DNA of 64,000 nt from Actinomycetes bacterium (GTDB lineage Bacteria > Bacillota > Sulfobacillia > Sulfobacillales > JAIMBI01). Within the stretch, counting starts at the first letter, position 1; each line of letters starts with the position of its first letter. Below are positions 8,858-17,408 of this stretch, in pieces. The translations under genes were made by a program, and so were the position numbers. A model generated the notes under the pieces. It did not search any database. It was not told the DNA's origin and was given only the letters and a program-made list of their open reading frames with translations. The DNA is taken from assembly GCA_023565505.1 (NCBI GenBank), contig JAIMBI010000003.1:96809-160808 (forward strand), in the 5' to 3' direction.

Positions 8858-9985
8858 CTACCGGTCGACGCGGTAGCGCGCGACGGTGTCCGGGTTGAGC
8901 CGGATGCCGAGTCCCGGCCCGTCGGGCACCACCAGGTGGCCGTTCTCGACCTGGAGCGGCTGCTCCAGGAGCTCGTCCCGAAGCGGGTTGGTGCGGAGGT
9001 GCAGCTCCTGGTAGAGCGCGTGCGGCATCGCCGCGGCCAAGTGGAGGTTGGCCACCAGCGCCACCGCCCCGGCCGAGTAGTGGGGGATGAACGGCAGCCC
9101 GAACGCCCGCCCGAGTTCCGCCACCCGCCGCGCCTCCGTGAGCCCGCCGACCCAGATGGCGTCGGTCTGGACGATGTCCACGCCTCCCCGGACGATGAAC
9201 TCCCGCATGCCGTAGAGGCCCGTCTCGGTCTCGTAGCCCGCGATGGGCACGTCGAGGGCCGCCGCAAGCCGCGCCGACAGCTCCGGCTGGTCGGTGGAGA
9301 CGGGCTCCTCGAAGAAGTCGATGCCCAGGGCCTCGAGGTCGCGCCCCCAGCGGAGCGCCTCGGGGTAGGTGAGCCCGTTGTTGGCGTCCACCCCGAAGAA
9401 GAAGTGACGGCCGGCGACCTCGCGCACCAGCTCCAGGCGCCTCAGGTCGACGGCCCGCTCGTCGCCCCCGATCTTGAGCTTGATCCCGAAGAACCCGCGC
9501 CGGACGATGTCCTCCAGCTCCGCGCGCAGCTCCTCGAAGCCCTTCCCCTCCTGGTAGTAGCCGCCGGTCACGTACGCCGGCACCGTCCGCCGCCACTGGC
9601 CGAGGAGGCTCGCCACCGGCCGGCCGGTCACCTGGCCGAGGATGTCCCACAACGCGATGTCCACCCCGCTCAGCGCGCACATCAGGAGCCCGCGGCGGCC
9701 GAGGCGGAAGTTGACGTTGTACACCTTCTCCCACAGCCGCCCGATCTGCGTCGGGTCCTCCCCGACGATGAGCGGTTCGACGAGCTCGTGCACCGCCGCG
9801 CTCACCGTCTTGAGGGCGGCGTACGCGTAGTGCTCCCCGACGCCGACGATCCCCTCGTCGGTGACGACCTCCGTGAGGAGCACGTCCATGGGATGCTCCG
9901 CCCCGAAGCGGACGGCCAGGGCGTCCCGCTCGAGCCGCTCGCCCCGGTACTGCAGCGGGATGGTCCGCACCGCGACAATCTTCAC
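8858..9985 (-). CDS. mandelate racemase/muconate lactonizing enzyme family sugar-acid dehydratase
   Basis: An enolase-superfamily protein of 375 aa. The catalytic lysine motif is GIKLKIGG, metal ligands are D in GVDANN, E in FFEEP and E in AGYETE, and the Asp-His dyad is D in IVQTDAIWVGG and H in FIPHYSAG, so it is complete and probably active. The KxK plus His-Asp arrangement is that of acid sugar dehydratases and racemases. GTG start at 9985. It sits in the sugar-acid run beside PdxA2 and FAH proteins, which favours an aldonate dehydratase; the sugar is unknown. Confidence 0.85.
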   Translation of the reverse strand: MKIVAVRTIPLQYRGERLERDALAVRFGAEHPMDVLLTEVVTDEGIVGVGEHYAYAALKTVSAAVHELVEPLIVGEDPTQIGRLWEKVYNVNFRLGRRGLLMCALSGVDIALWDILGQVTGRPVASLLGQWRRTVPAYVTGGYYQEGKGFEELRAELEDIVRRGFFGIKLKIGGDERAVDLRRLELVREVAGRHFFFGVDANNGLTYPEALRWGRDLEALGIDFFEEPVSTDQPELSARLAAALDVPIAGYETETGLYGMREFIVRGGVDIVQTDAIWVGGLTEARRVAELGRAFGLPFIPHYSAGAVALVANLHLAAAMPHALYQELHLRTNPLRDELLEQPLQVENGHLVVPDGPGLGIRLNPDTVARYRVDR

Positions 9986-10078
9986 GTCCGTGCCGGGGTC
10001 GGTCCCTCACCGCCGGCCCCGGCTCCCCCCTTTCCTGCTGCTCGGCCGCTCGCGCGCCGCGGGCGGCCGCCGCCGACC

Positions 10079-11140
10079 TCAGACCGCGCCGCCGGGACGG
10101 CCCGCCTCCATCCGACCCGGCTCGGGGGCCCCGGCCAGCCGGGCGGCCACGCGCATCGCCGCGAGCATGCTCTCGGCCCGGGCGACGCCCGTGCCGGCGA
10201 TGTCGAATCCGGTCCCGTGGTCCACCGACGTCCGGATGATGGGCAGCCCCAACGTGAGGTTGACCGCCTCGTCGAACGCCAGGAGTTTGACCGGGATGTG
10301 CCCCTGGTCGTGGTACTGGGCCACCACGGCGTCGAACTCGCCCGCCCGGGCGCGCACGAACACCGTGTCGGCGGGCACCGGCCCGACCACGGGCCACCCC
10401 TCGGCCCGCATCGCCTCCACCGCCGGCCGGATCACCCGGTCCTCGGTGTCGCCGAACAGCCCGTGCTCCCCGTTGTGAGGGTTCAAGCCGGCCACCGCCA
10501 CCCGCGGGGCCGTCACCCCGAAGCGGGGGAGCGCGTCGAGGGTCATGCGCGTCACGGCCCGGATGCGCTCCGGCGTCACCCGCGCCAGCGCGTCCGCCAG
10601 GCTGACGTGGGTACTGACGTGGGCGACGCGCAGCCCGCCGCCCACCAGCATCATGGCCACGGCCCGCGCTCCGGTCAGCTGCTGCAGGATCTCGGTGTGC
10701 CCCGGCTCGCTCACGCCGGCCAGGTGGATGGCCTCCTTGTGGATGGGGGCGGTCACCACCCCCGCGAGCCGCCCCGCCAGGGCCGCCGCCACCGCCGCCT
10801 GGATGTAGGCGTAGGCGGCCCGGCCCGCGGCCGCCGAGATCCGGCCCCACGGCTCGTCCACCGCCGGGCCCGGCACCACCACCACCGGTTCGGGCCGGTC
10901 GGCCCAGGCCGCCTCGTCCTCGGCCACCCCCCACGCGAGCGCCGGCGCCAGCCGGGCCCGGACCGCCTCCAGGCGCGGCGCGTCCCCGAACACGACCCAG
11001 CGCACGGCCGGCCGGTCCGGATCCGCGGCCCACGCCGCCAGCGCCTTGACCACCACCTCCGGCCCGATGCCCAGGGGATCCCCCATCGTGATGCCGAGAT
11101 GCACGGCGGCCGCCGGCCGCCCGTTGGATCCGCCTGTCAT
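10079..11140 (-). CDS. pdxA2: PdxA2-type 4-phospho-D-threonate/erythronate dehydrogenase
   Basis: A 353-residue member of the PdxA family (NAD-dependent oxidative decarboxylase). Motifs are GITMGDPLGIGPE at the N-terminus, TAPIHKEAIHLAGVSEPGHTE, NPHNGEHGLFG and YHDQGHIPVK, which hold the metal-binding histidines, and RTSVDHGTGFDIAG. Next to a DUF1537 kinase it most likely belongs to the PdxA2 branch that converts 4-phospho-D-threonate or 4-phospho-D-erythronate to dihydroxyacetone phosphate and CO2, rather than to vitamin B6 synthesis. ATG 11140; 52 bases downstream of the kinase gene. Confidence 0.87.
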   Translation of the reverse strand: MTGGSNGRPAAAVHLGITMGDPLGIGPEVVVKALAAWAADPDRPAVRWVVFGDAPRLEAVRARLAPALAWGVAEDEAAWADRPEPVVVVPGPAVDEPWGRISAAAGRAAYAYIQAAVAAALAGRLAGVVTAPIHKEAIHLAGVSEPGHTEILQQLTGARAVAMMLVGGGLRVAHVSTHVSLADALARVTPERIRAVTRMTLDALPRFGVTAPRVAVAGLNPHNGEHGLFGDTEDRVIRPAVEAMRAEGWPVVGPVPADTVFVRARAGEFDAVVAQYHDQGHIPVKLLAFDEAVNLTLGLPIIRTSVDHGTGFDIAGTGVARAESMLAAMRVAARLAGAPEPGRMEAGRPGGAV

Positions 11141-11192
11141 GGCGCCCCCCCTCGTCGTCGTCACGGAACGTCGACCCGTCGGCCCGCCGTCC

Positions 11193-12329
11193 TCAGGACG
11201 CCCGGACCACCGTGTCCGCCAGGGCCGCGAGCGTCTCCCGCCGACCGAACGACCCCGACTTGGTCCACAGCGGCAGGCCGGCGTACGGCCCGCCCCAGAT
11301 CCGGGCGGCGACGCTTCCCTCGCGGTCCAGCGCCACCACCTCCACGCCGTCGGCCCCGGCCGCCTCCAGCACGGCCGCGGCGGTCTCGCCGCCCGCGGCC
11401 ACCAGCGCCGCCCACGCCCGGCGCGCCAACAGATCCCGTACGGCCTCGACCCAGCCGGCGAAGACCCCGGCCGCGCCGCCCGGCGGCGGCGCGGCATCCT
11501 GGCTGGTCACCACCACGACCGGCGCCGGCGGGAGCGCGCCGAGCGGCTCCCCGAACGCCATCCGCAGCACGGGGTACCGCTCCTCCAGGGCCGCGACCTG
11601 GCTCCGGGCCATCGCGGTCCGGCTGCCCACCAGCACCAGGACCGGCCGGCCCCGGACCGCCGGCGGAGCGGCCCCGCCGGCGCCGTGGGCCCGCGCCAGG
11701 GCCGCAATGAGTCCCCGGGTGCCAACCCACAGGAGGCCGGGCCGGGCGCCGCCGGCCGCAGCCACGAGCGCGTCGAGGTCCGCGTCCGACGTGGCGTCGG
11801 CCAGCACCAGAGCGGCACCCGCCGGCCACGGGGCGCCGGGCGTCCAGGACGCCGCCGGCTCGTCCGGGAAGTAGTCCGCCAGGCGCGAGCTGGGCACGGA
11901 CCCCGCCACCTCGGTGGCCTCCAGGAGCCGCCCGTGCCAGCGGACCCGGCCGCCCACCACCACGCGGTCCTGGTCCGGAAGGGCCGGGGCCACGACGACC
12001 GCCTCGGGGCCGAAGACGGCCCGGAGCCGGCCGACGTCGTCCGCCCAACGGCCCCGGAGGAGCGAGTCCATCTTGACCATCGCCAGACCCGGCCGGACCC
12101 CCGCGAGGGCCTCGGCCCAGGCCGCCCAGCGGGCGGCCCAGCCGGCCGCGTCCGCGTCGCGGGTGCGCGTCGCCACCACCAGCCCGGCGGCCCGGTCGGC
12201 CCGATCCAGGGCCTTGGGGCGCACCGCAACGGGCACCGGCCGCCCCGGGCGGGCCCACACCGCCGCCGCCTCGGCCGCCCCGGTCAGGTCGTCCGCCACG
12301 GCGAGCCAGGCGGGACCGGACGCGGTCAC
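11193..12329 (-). CDS. four-carbon acid sugar kinase (DUF1537 family, DtnK/OtnK type)
   Basis: A 378-residue ATP-dependent kinase for tetronate-type acids. The N-terminal acid-sugar-binding domain starts WLAVADDLTGAAEAA with the characteristic DDLTG motif and contains KMDSLLRG; the C-terminal nucleotide-binding domain has VLVLVGSRTAM, AAGGETAAAVLEAAG and PLWTKSGSFG. The GTG start at 12329 shares GTGA with the stop of the upstream gene (4-base overlap), so translation is coupled. With the following pdxA2 it forms the known kinase plus oxidative decarboxylase pair for D-threonate, D-erythronate or L-threonate analogues. Confidence 0.88.
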   Translation of the reverse strand: MTASGPAWLAVADDLTGAAEAAAVWARPGRPVPVAVRPKALDRADRAAGLVVATRTRDADAAGWAARWAAWAEALAGVRPGLAMVKMDSLLRGRWADDVGRLRAVFGPEAVVVAPALPDQDRVVVGGRVRWHGRLLEATEVAGSVPSSRLADYFPDEPAASWTPGAPWPAGAALVLADATSDADLDALVAAAGGARPGLLWVGTRGLIAALARAHGAGGAAPPAVRGRPVLVLVGSRTAMARSQVAALEERYPVLRMAFGEPLGALPPAPVVVVTSQDAAPPPGGAAGVFAGWVEAVRDLLARRAWAALVAAGGETAAAVLEAAGADGVEVVALDREGSVAARIWGGPYAGLPLWTKSGSFGRRETLAALADTVVRAS

Positions 12330-13219
12330 AGCGTCGGGCCCAGCCGCTCGATGGCGAACAGGGCGGCGCCGACCTCCTCCGCGGCGGTGGGCGTACCGTC
12401 CGCGACGCTCAGCAGGAACGCGGCCCACTGGTCCGGCGTGCGGGCGTCGACCATCCCGTCCATGTCGTCCGCCAGCGCCCGCGCCAGCGCGGGATCATAT
12501 CCGAGGCGCACCACCGGGGCGATGGGGTGCCCGCCGATGCGCGCCGCGTCGGCCGGCGCCAGCACCAGGTGGCAGCCCGACGCCACCAGGCCCGTGATGG
12601 TCTCGCTGTCGCCCGCCCCGGCCCGCATGAACACCTCCGGCACCCCGTCGGGGACCGGTTCGGCGTAGTCGATGACCACCGCCCCCTCGGGAGCCGTCTC
12701 GCCCGGCGCGAGCGCCCGCACCACGCGGCCGCCCGCCTCCCGGAAGGCGGCGACGACGGGGTCGGCCCGGCCGCCGAAGAGGCCGAGGCCCTCCACGCCC
12801 AGGATCAGCCGCTCCGGGGGCAGCGGCACCCGGTCGGCCGGCGGCGCGTTCCGGAGCGCCGCCGCGGCCATCTCCGCCGCCTGGTCGGTGCCGCCCGCCG
12901 TCTGGATGGAGTAGACCGCGGCCTCGCGGCCCCGGTCCAGGATGCCCTGGTGGATCGTCGCGGCCTGCACGCCCTCGCACCCGAGCCCGATGACCACCGT
13001 GCGGCGCACGTTGGGGTGCGCCCCGATGCCGACCAGCGTGCGCCACGTCTGCTCCTTGTCCGCCCCGATCTGCGCGCAGCCCAGCGGGTGCTCCACCCAC
13101 ACCCCGCCGACGGCCTGGCCCGCGGCCAGGGCCGCGCGGTTGGAGCACACGACGGACGGCAGGGCGAGGAGATGGTCCCGGATCCCGATCTGCCCGTTCT
13201 CACGGAGGTACCCCGTCAT
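12326..13219 (-). CDS. UxaA/GarD-type dehydratase paralogue, N-terminal half only
   Basis: A 297-residue protein related to the large domain of altronate/galactarate dehydratases but about 90 residues shorter than usual. It keeps the N-half signature GQIGIRDHLLALPSVVCSNRA, the cysteine motif HPLGCAQIGADKE and GLGCEGVQ, yet lacks the C-half motifs (EKSLGC and TTGRGTP) that the neighbouring 14415-15587 product has. Conversely that neighbour has lost these N-half cysteines, so the two may form one active site or one may be regulatory. ATG 13219 overlaps the previous stop by ATGA and its own stop overlaps the kinase start by GTGA. Function is inferred from family and context. Confidence 0.7.
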   Translation of the reverse strand: MTGYLRENGQIGIRDHLLALPSVVCSNRAALAAGQAVGGVWVEHPLGCAQIGADKEQTWRTLVGIGAHPNVRRTVVIGLGCEGVQAATIHQGILDRGREAAVYSIQTAGGTDQAAEMAAAALRNAPPADRVPLPPERLILGVEGLGLFGGRADPVVAAFREAGGRVVRALAPGETAPEGAVVIDYAEPVPDGVPEVFMRAGAGDSETITGLVASGCHLVLAPADAARIGGHPIAPVVRLGYDPALARALADDMDGMVDARTPDQWAAFLLSVADGTPTAAEEVGAALFAIERLGPTL

Positions 13220-14418
13220 CCGATGTGCGCCTCCTTCCGCGCCAGGAGATCCCCGCGCCCGCGGTTCGAGTCGATGTTGTGCACGTGGGCGTGCTGGCCG
13301 GGTTCGATGAGCCGGGTGGCCACGCCGATGACCTCCCCGTACTTGATCACCGGATCCCCGGGCTGCATCGCCACGAGCGCCACCTTGTGGCCGAAGGGGA
13401 TGGGGTCGCGCACGACCAGCTCGCCGCCGCCCCCCACCTGAAGCCGCATCCCCGGCTCGAGCTGGCCCAGCGCCACCACCACGGTGTCGCGCGGGTCGAC
13501 CCGCAGGAGGCGCGGCGGCGGCGTCCCCACCTTCGCCCAGTCGGCGTCGATGCGGCGCGCCACGTTGGTGAGCGTCCCGATACTGTCGACGGTGACGGCG
13601 ATCTCGTCGCCGTCCTCGAGCGCGAACCAGTCGGGCGGGACGATGCCCGTTCCGGTCATGAGTCCGGTCCACGGCGCGAGCGGCCACTCGTGGGCGAGGT
13701 AGGCCACCAGCTCGTCGAGGGAGCGCTTGAGCCGCCGCACCTCCGCGGCCCCCTCGAACACCACCGCCCCGTGCCGCCGGACGACCAGCCGGACGGTGAG
13801 CGCGTACGGGTCCACCGTGCCCGCCAGGGCCACCGTCGGCCCGACGGCGGCGCTCCGGTGGAAGATCTTCGCCTGGGGGAGGTAGAGCGGGTTCTTGGCC
13901 TCGAGGTCCCGGGCGGTCATGTCGTTGCCGGCCGTGTAGCCGAAGATGCGGCCGTCGGGGCCCAGGATCACCGTCAGCTCGGGCTCGGGGACGTGCCAGG
14001 TGGCGTCCCGGCGGAGGCCCACCGCCTCCCCCGGCCCCGCGATGCGCCCCGCCGGCGCCTTGAAGAACAGTTCCGGCCGCGGCGCCTCGTACACCCAGTC
14101 GTAGATGCTCTCCTTGACCTCGGTCTCCTCGTTGCGGGCCTCGCGGCTCCGCTCGTAGGTCACGCCCGCCGCCCACAGCTCGTCGAGGTCGAGCGGCAGC
14201 AGGAGGGCGGAGGGCATGGGCCGGTGGTCCAGTTCCGCCCACCACGCGGCGACGGCCTCCGCCAGCGCCCCCGCCTCGGGGTGCCGCTCCCACAGCTCCG
14301 GGATGCTCCGGACACCGAGCGCCGCCGTCAGGTCCACCGCCGCCGCGCCGTCGCCGGACACCCCGAGCCGGGGTCGTCCCTCCTCGTCGGCCCAGCGGAA
14401 CAGCCGCATTGCCGTCAT
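13216..14418 (-). CDS. FAH domain fused to UxaA-type SAF domain
   Basis: A 400-residue two-domain protein. Residues about 1-300 are an FAH-family enzyme with WAAGVTYERSREAR, the metal pair HVPEPELTVIL, FGYTAGNDMTARDLEAKNP and LMTGTGIVP. Residues about 305-400 are an SAF domain (RVDPRDTVVVALGQLEPG, IPFGHKVAL, PVIKYGEVIGVAT, HVHNIDS) like the small subunit or N-terminal part of altronate dehydratase. I do not know this fusion from the standard families; it joins a dehydratase subunit to an enzyme for the 2-keto-3-deoxy product. ATG 14418 forms an ATGA overlap with the upstream UxaA-like gene. A second ATG at 14409 is possible. Confidence 0.78.
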   Translation of the reverse strand: MTAMRLFRWADEEGRPRLGVSGDGAAAVDLTAALGVRSIPELWERHPEAGALAEAVAAWWAELDHRPMPSALLLPLDLDELWAAGVTYERSREARNEETEVKESIYDWVYEAPRPELFFKAPAGRIAGPGEAVGLRRDATWHVPEPELTVILGPDGRIFGYTAGNDMTARDLEAKNPLYLPQAKIFHRSAAVGPTVALAGTVDPYALTVRLVVRRHGAVVFEGAAEVRRLKRSLDELVAYLAHEWPLAPWTGLMTGTGIVPPDWFALEDGDEIAVTVDSIGTLTNVARRIDADWAKVGTPPPRLLRVDPRDTVVVALGQLEPGMRLQVGGGGELVVRDPIPFGHKVALVAMQPGDPVIKYGEVIGVATRLIEPGQHAHVHNIDSNRGRGDLLARKEAHIG

Positions 14419-15587
14419 ACCGCCTCCGCCCCCCATCCCTGGAAGATGCCGAACTCCCGGTGTCCGAGCCGCTCCGCGGCGACCAGCTCCCCGTTGGCCA
14501 CCGCCAGGATCTTGCGGTACAGCTGCCAGCCGACCTCCTCGACGGTGAGATGCCCGTCGATGATGGGCCCCGCGTCGATGTCGATGAGGTCCGGCAGCGC
14601 CCGCTTGAGCGCCGTCCGCGTCGACATCTTGATCACCGGGCAGATGGCCGACCCGGTGGGGGTCCCCCGCCCGGTGGTGAACACGATGACCTGAGCCCCC
14701 GCGGCCGCCATGCCGACGAGCTGCATGACGTCGTGGCCGGGCGTGTCCATGACCACCAGCCCCTGGGTCTTGGGTCGCTCGGCGTAGTCGATGACGTCCG
14801 TCAACGGGCTCGTCCCGCCCTTGTGGACGCAGCCCAGGGACTTCTCCTCGATGGTGGTGATGCCGCCCTCGATGTTCCCCGGCGCCGGCTGGGCCCCCCG
14901 GAAGTCGACCCCCATGCGCATGGAGGCGCGCTCGGCGTGGGCCACCGTGTCGACCAGGAGTTGGCCGACCCGGGGCGTCACGGCGCGGTTCTGCAGAATC
15001 GGCTCCGCGCCGATGAGCTCCGTGGTCTCGGCGAGGATGCTGCTTCCGCCCCGGGCGATGATGAGGTCGCTCGCGTAGCCCAGGGCGGGATTGGCCGACA
15101 GGCCGGAGCAGGCGTCCGAACCGCCGCACTCCGTGGCCAGCAGCAGCTTCGCCACCGGCACCGGCTCGCGCCGGGCGGCGCGCGCCGCCTCCGCCCACGG
15201 CCGCGCCACGGCGGCGACGCGCTCGGCGGCCCGCCGCGTCCCGCCGGCCTCCTCCAGCGTCACCACCTCGTAGCGCACGTGCGCCCCGAGGTCGCGCGTC
15301 ACGTCGGCCACCAGGGGGTCGTCGGGGGTGAGCGCCACCAGCACCGTGCCGTACACGTTGGGGTGATCCACCCACCCGCGGAGCGTCCGCACGGCCAAGT
15401 CGTACCCCTCGATGGCCGGCGCCACGTCCTGGTGCATCTCCACGCCCACCGCCCCGGCGACCGCCTCGCGGCCCAGCGTGGCCGCCCGGTTGGCCCCCGG
15501 CGCCAAGGGCAGGACCAACACGTGGTTGCGGGTCCCGGCCAGCCCGTCGGCGCGCCAGAATCCCCAGAACTCGTCCAAGCTTCCCAT
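14415..15587 (-). CDS. UxaA/GarD family dehydratase large subunit (no SAF domain)
   Basis: A 390-residue protein covering the large catalytic domain of altronate/galactarate-type dehydratases (GD_AH_C). C-half motifs are intact: ATECGGSDACSGLSANP, EEKSLGCVHKGG, VFTTGRGTPTGSAICPVIK. In the N-half, positions that carry cysteines in the paralogue at 12326-13219 read APGANRA, VEMHQDVAPA and VALTPDD, so that set is lost. The SAF domain required by this family is supplied by the next gene as part of an FAH fusion. It should remove water from an aldonate using Fe(II); the substrate is unknown. ATG 15587 has CAAGGAGGGG upstream. Confidence 0.83.
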   Translation of the reverse strand: MGSLDEFWGFWRADGLAGTRNHVLVLPLAPGANRAATLGREAVAGAVGVEMHQDVAPAIEGYDLAVRTLRGWVDHPNVYGTVLVALTPDDPLVADVTRDLGAHVRYEVVTLEEAGGTRRAAERVAAVARPWAEAARAARREPVPVAKLLLATECGGSDACSGLSANPALGYASDLIIARGGSSILAETTELIGAEPILQNRAVTPRVGQLLVDTVAHAERASMRMGVDFRGAQPAPGNIEGGITTIEEKSLGCVHKGGTSPLTDVIDYAERPKTQGLVVMDTPGHDVMQLVGMAAAGAQVIVFTTGRGTPTGSAICPVIKMSTRTALKRALPDLIDIDAGPIIDGHLTVEEVGWQLYRKILAVANGELVAAERLGHREFGIFQGWGAEAV

Positions 15588-15614
15588 GAGCCCCTCCTTG
15601 CGGCCGAGGCCGCC

Positions 15615-17387
15615 TCAATACCCGTCCGCCGCGCGCTGCCGGGCCGCCTCGTCCAGCTCCGCCTCCGGCGGGTCGTCCCACAGCGACCACGGCGTCGGCG
15701 GCCGGAGGAAGTCGAAGTCCACGCCCTCGGGCGCCTGCAGCACGTGGTCGAAATACAGCCGGCGGTAGCCCCGGGCGGGCCGCGGCGGCCGCCGACGCGC
15801 CTGAAGCCGCCGGGCGAGGTCCTCCGGCGCCACCTCCACCTCCAGGACGCCCGCCTCCACGTCCAACCTCACCATATCGCCCGTCTCCACGGCCGCCAAG
15901 GGGCCGCCCACCGCCGCCTCCGGGGCCACGTGCAGGACCACGGTGCCGTAGGCCGTCCCGCTCATCCGACCGTCGGAGATGCGCACCATGTCGCGCACCC
16001 CTCGGCGCAGGACCGCGGGGGGGATGGGGATCATCCCCGCCTCCGGCATGCCCGGGCCGCCCACGGGACCGATGGACTTCAGCACCAGGACGTGCTCCGG
16101 CGTGGCCGCCACATCGGACAGGCGCCGCTCCAGGTCCGCCTCGTTCTCGAACACCAGGGCCGGGCCGCGGTGCCGGAGCAGGCCGGGCGTGGCCGCGTGG
16201 CTCTTGATGACCGCCCCGTCGGGGCAGAGGTTGCCCCGGAGCACCCGGAGGCCCCCGTCGGGCTTGAAGGGCCGCTCCGGGTCGGCCAGCACCTCCCGGT
16301 ACGCCTCCGGCACGGGCCGCTCCGCCACCCGGAGCGCCTCCCAGTTCTCCCGGTGCGTCCGTCCCGTCACCGTCAGCGCGTCCGGCTCGAGCAGCGCCCG
16401 AAGCCGCCACATCAGGGCGGGCACGCCGCCGGCGTGGTAGAAGTCCTCGAGATGGTAGCGCCCCACCGGCTTCACCTGGGTCAAGAGCGGCGTCCGGCGG
16501 CTGATGCGGTCGAAGTCGTCGAGCGCGATGCGGATCCCCGACCGCGCCGCCATGGCCGTCAGGTGCACCACGGCGTTGGTCGACCCGCCGATCGCGGCGA
16601 GAACCGTCAGCGCGTTGCGGTAGGCCCGCGGCGTCAGGATTCGGGACGGCCTGAGGCCCGCCCGGGCCAGCGCCACCGCCGCCTTGCCGCTGGCCTCGGC
16701 GTGGGCCAGCCGTTCCTGGTGCACCGCCGGGATGGCCGCCCCCCCGGGCAGCATCAGCCCAAGGGCCTCGATGGTAATGGCCATGGTGCTCGCCGTGCCC
16801 ATGACCATGCAGTGGCCGTGGGTGGGCGCGAGTTCCCGGTTGACCGCCTCCAGCGTGTCCGCGTCGATCCGCCCCGCGCGCCACTCGGTCCAGTAGCGGC
16901 GGCAGTCGGTGCAGGCGCCGAGGCGCTCGCCCTGGAAGTCTCCGGCGAGCATCGGCCCGCCCGACACGACGAGGGCCGGGAGGTCGGCGCTGGCCGCGCC
17001 CATCACCAGGGCCGGCAGGGTCTTGTCGCAGCCTCCCACCAGCACCACGGCGTCGAACGGCTGGGCCCGGATCATCTCCTCCGCGTCCATCGCCGCGAGG
17101 TTGCGGAACAGCATGGCCGACGGCTCCAAAAACGGCTCGCCGAGCGAGATGGTGGGGAACTCGAGGGGCACGCCCCCGGCCATCAGCACCCCCCGCTTGA
17201 CGGCCTCCACCAACGGGCCGAAGTGGGCGTGGCACCGGTTGACCTCGGAGAACGTGTTGAGGACGCCCACTACCGGCCGCTCGAAGTCGTCGGCGGAAAA
17301 CCCCAGGTTGCGGCTCATGGCCCGGCGGAGAAAGCGGGAGAAGCCGGGATCCCCGTACCGCGTGACCTTGTCGTACAGACCGCCCAC
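15615..17387 (-). CDS. IlvD/Edd family sugar-acid dehydratase
   Basis: A 590-residue Fe-S dehydratase. Cluster cysteines are seen in NTFSEVNRCHAHF, VLVGGCDKTLPALVMG and THGHCMVMGTASTMA, giving the pattern of the [2Fe-2S] pentonate/hexonate dehydratase branch rather than classic IlvD; ISDGRMSGTAYGTV is the C-terminal signature. The insertion ACTDCRRYWTEWRAG is typical of the sugar-acid dehydratases. GTG at 17387 is preferred because AAGGAG lies 8 bases upstream; the GTG at 17396 overlaps that site itself. Product would be a 2-keto-3-deoxy-aldonate for the neighbouring aldolase or FAH enzymes. Confidence 0.87.
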   Translation of the reverse strand: MGGLYDKVTRYGDPGFSRFLRRAMSRNLGFSADDFERPVVGVLNTFSEVNRCHAHFGPLVEAVKRGVLMAGGVPLEFPTISLGEPFLEPSAMLFRNLAAMDAEEMIRAQPFDAVVLVGGCDKTLPALVMGAASADLPALVVSGGPMLAGDFQGERLGACTDCRRYWTEWRAGRIDADTLEAVNRELAPTHGHCMVMGTASTMAITIEALGLMLPGGAAIPAVHQERLAHAEASGKAAVALARAGLRPSRILTPRAYRNALTVLAAIGGSTNAVVHLTAMAARSGIRIALDDFDRISRRTPLLTQVKPVGRYHLEDFYHAGGVPALMWRLRALLEPDALTVTGRTHRENWEALRVAERPVPEAYREVLADPERPFKPDGGLRVLRGNLCPDGAVIKSHAATPGLLRHRGPALVFENEADLERRLSDVAATPEHVLVLKSIGPVGGPGMPEAGMIPIPPAVLRRGVRDMVRISDGRMSGTAYGTVVLHVAPEAAVGGPLAAVETGDMVRLDVEAGVLEVEVAPEDLARRLQARRRPPRPARGYRRLYFDHVLQAPEGVDFDFLRPPTPWSLWDDPPEAELDEAARQRAADGY

Positions 17388-17408
17388 CGGCCTCACTCCT
17401 TCCGCGCG

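Noticed and set aside
10079..11140. PdxA for vitamin B6 synthesis
   Set aside because: The adjacent four-carbon acid sugar kinase and catabolic operon fit PdxA2 better; no other B6 genes are near.
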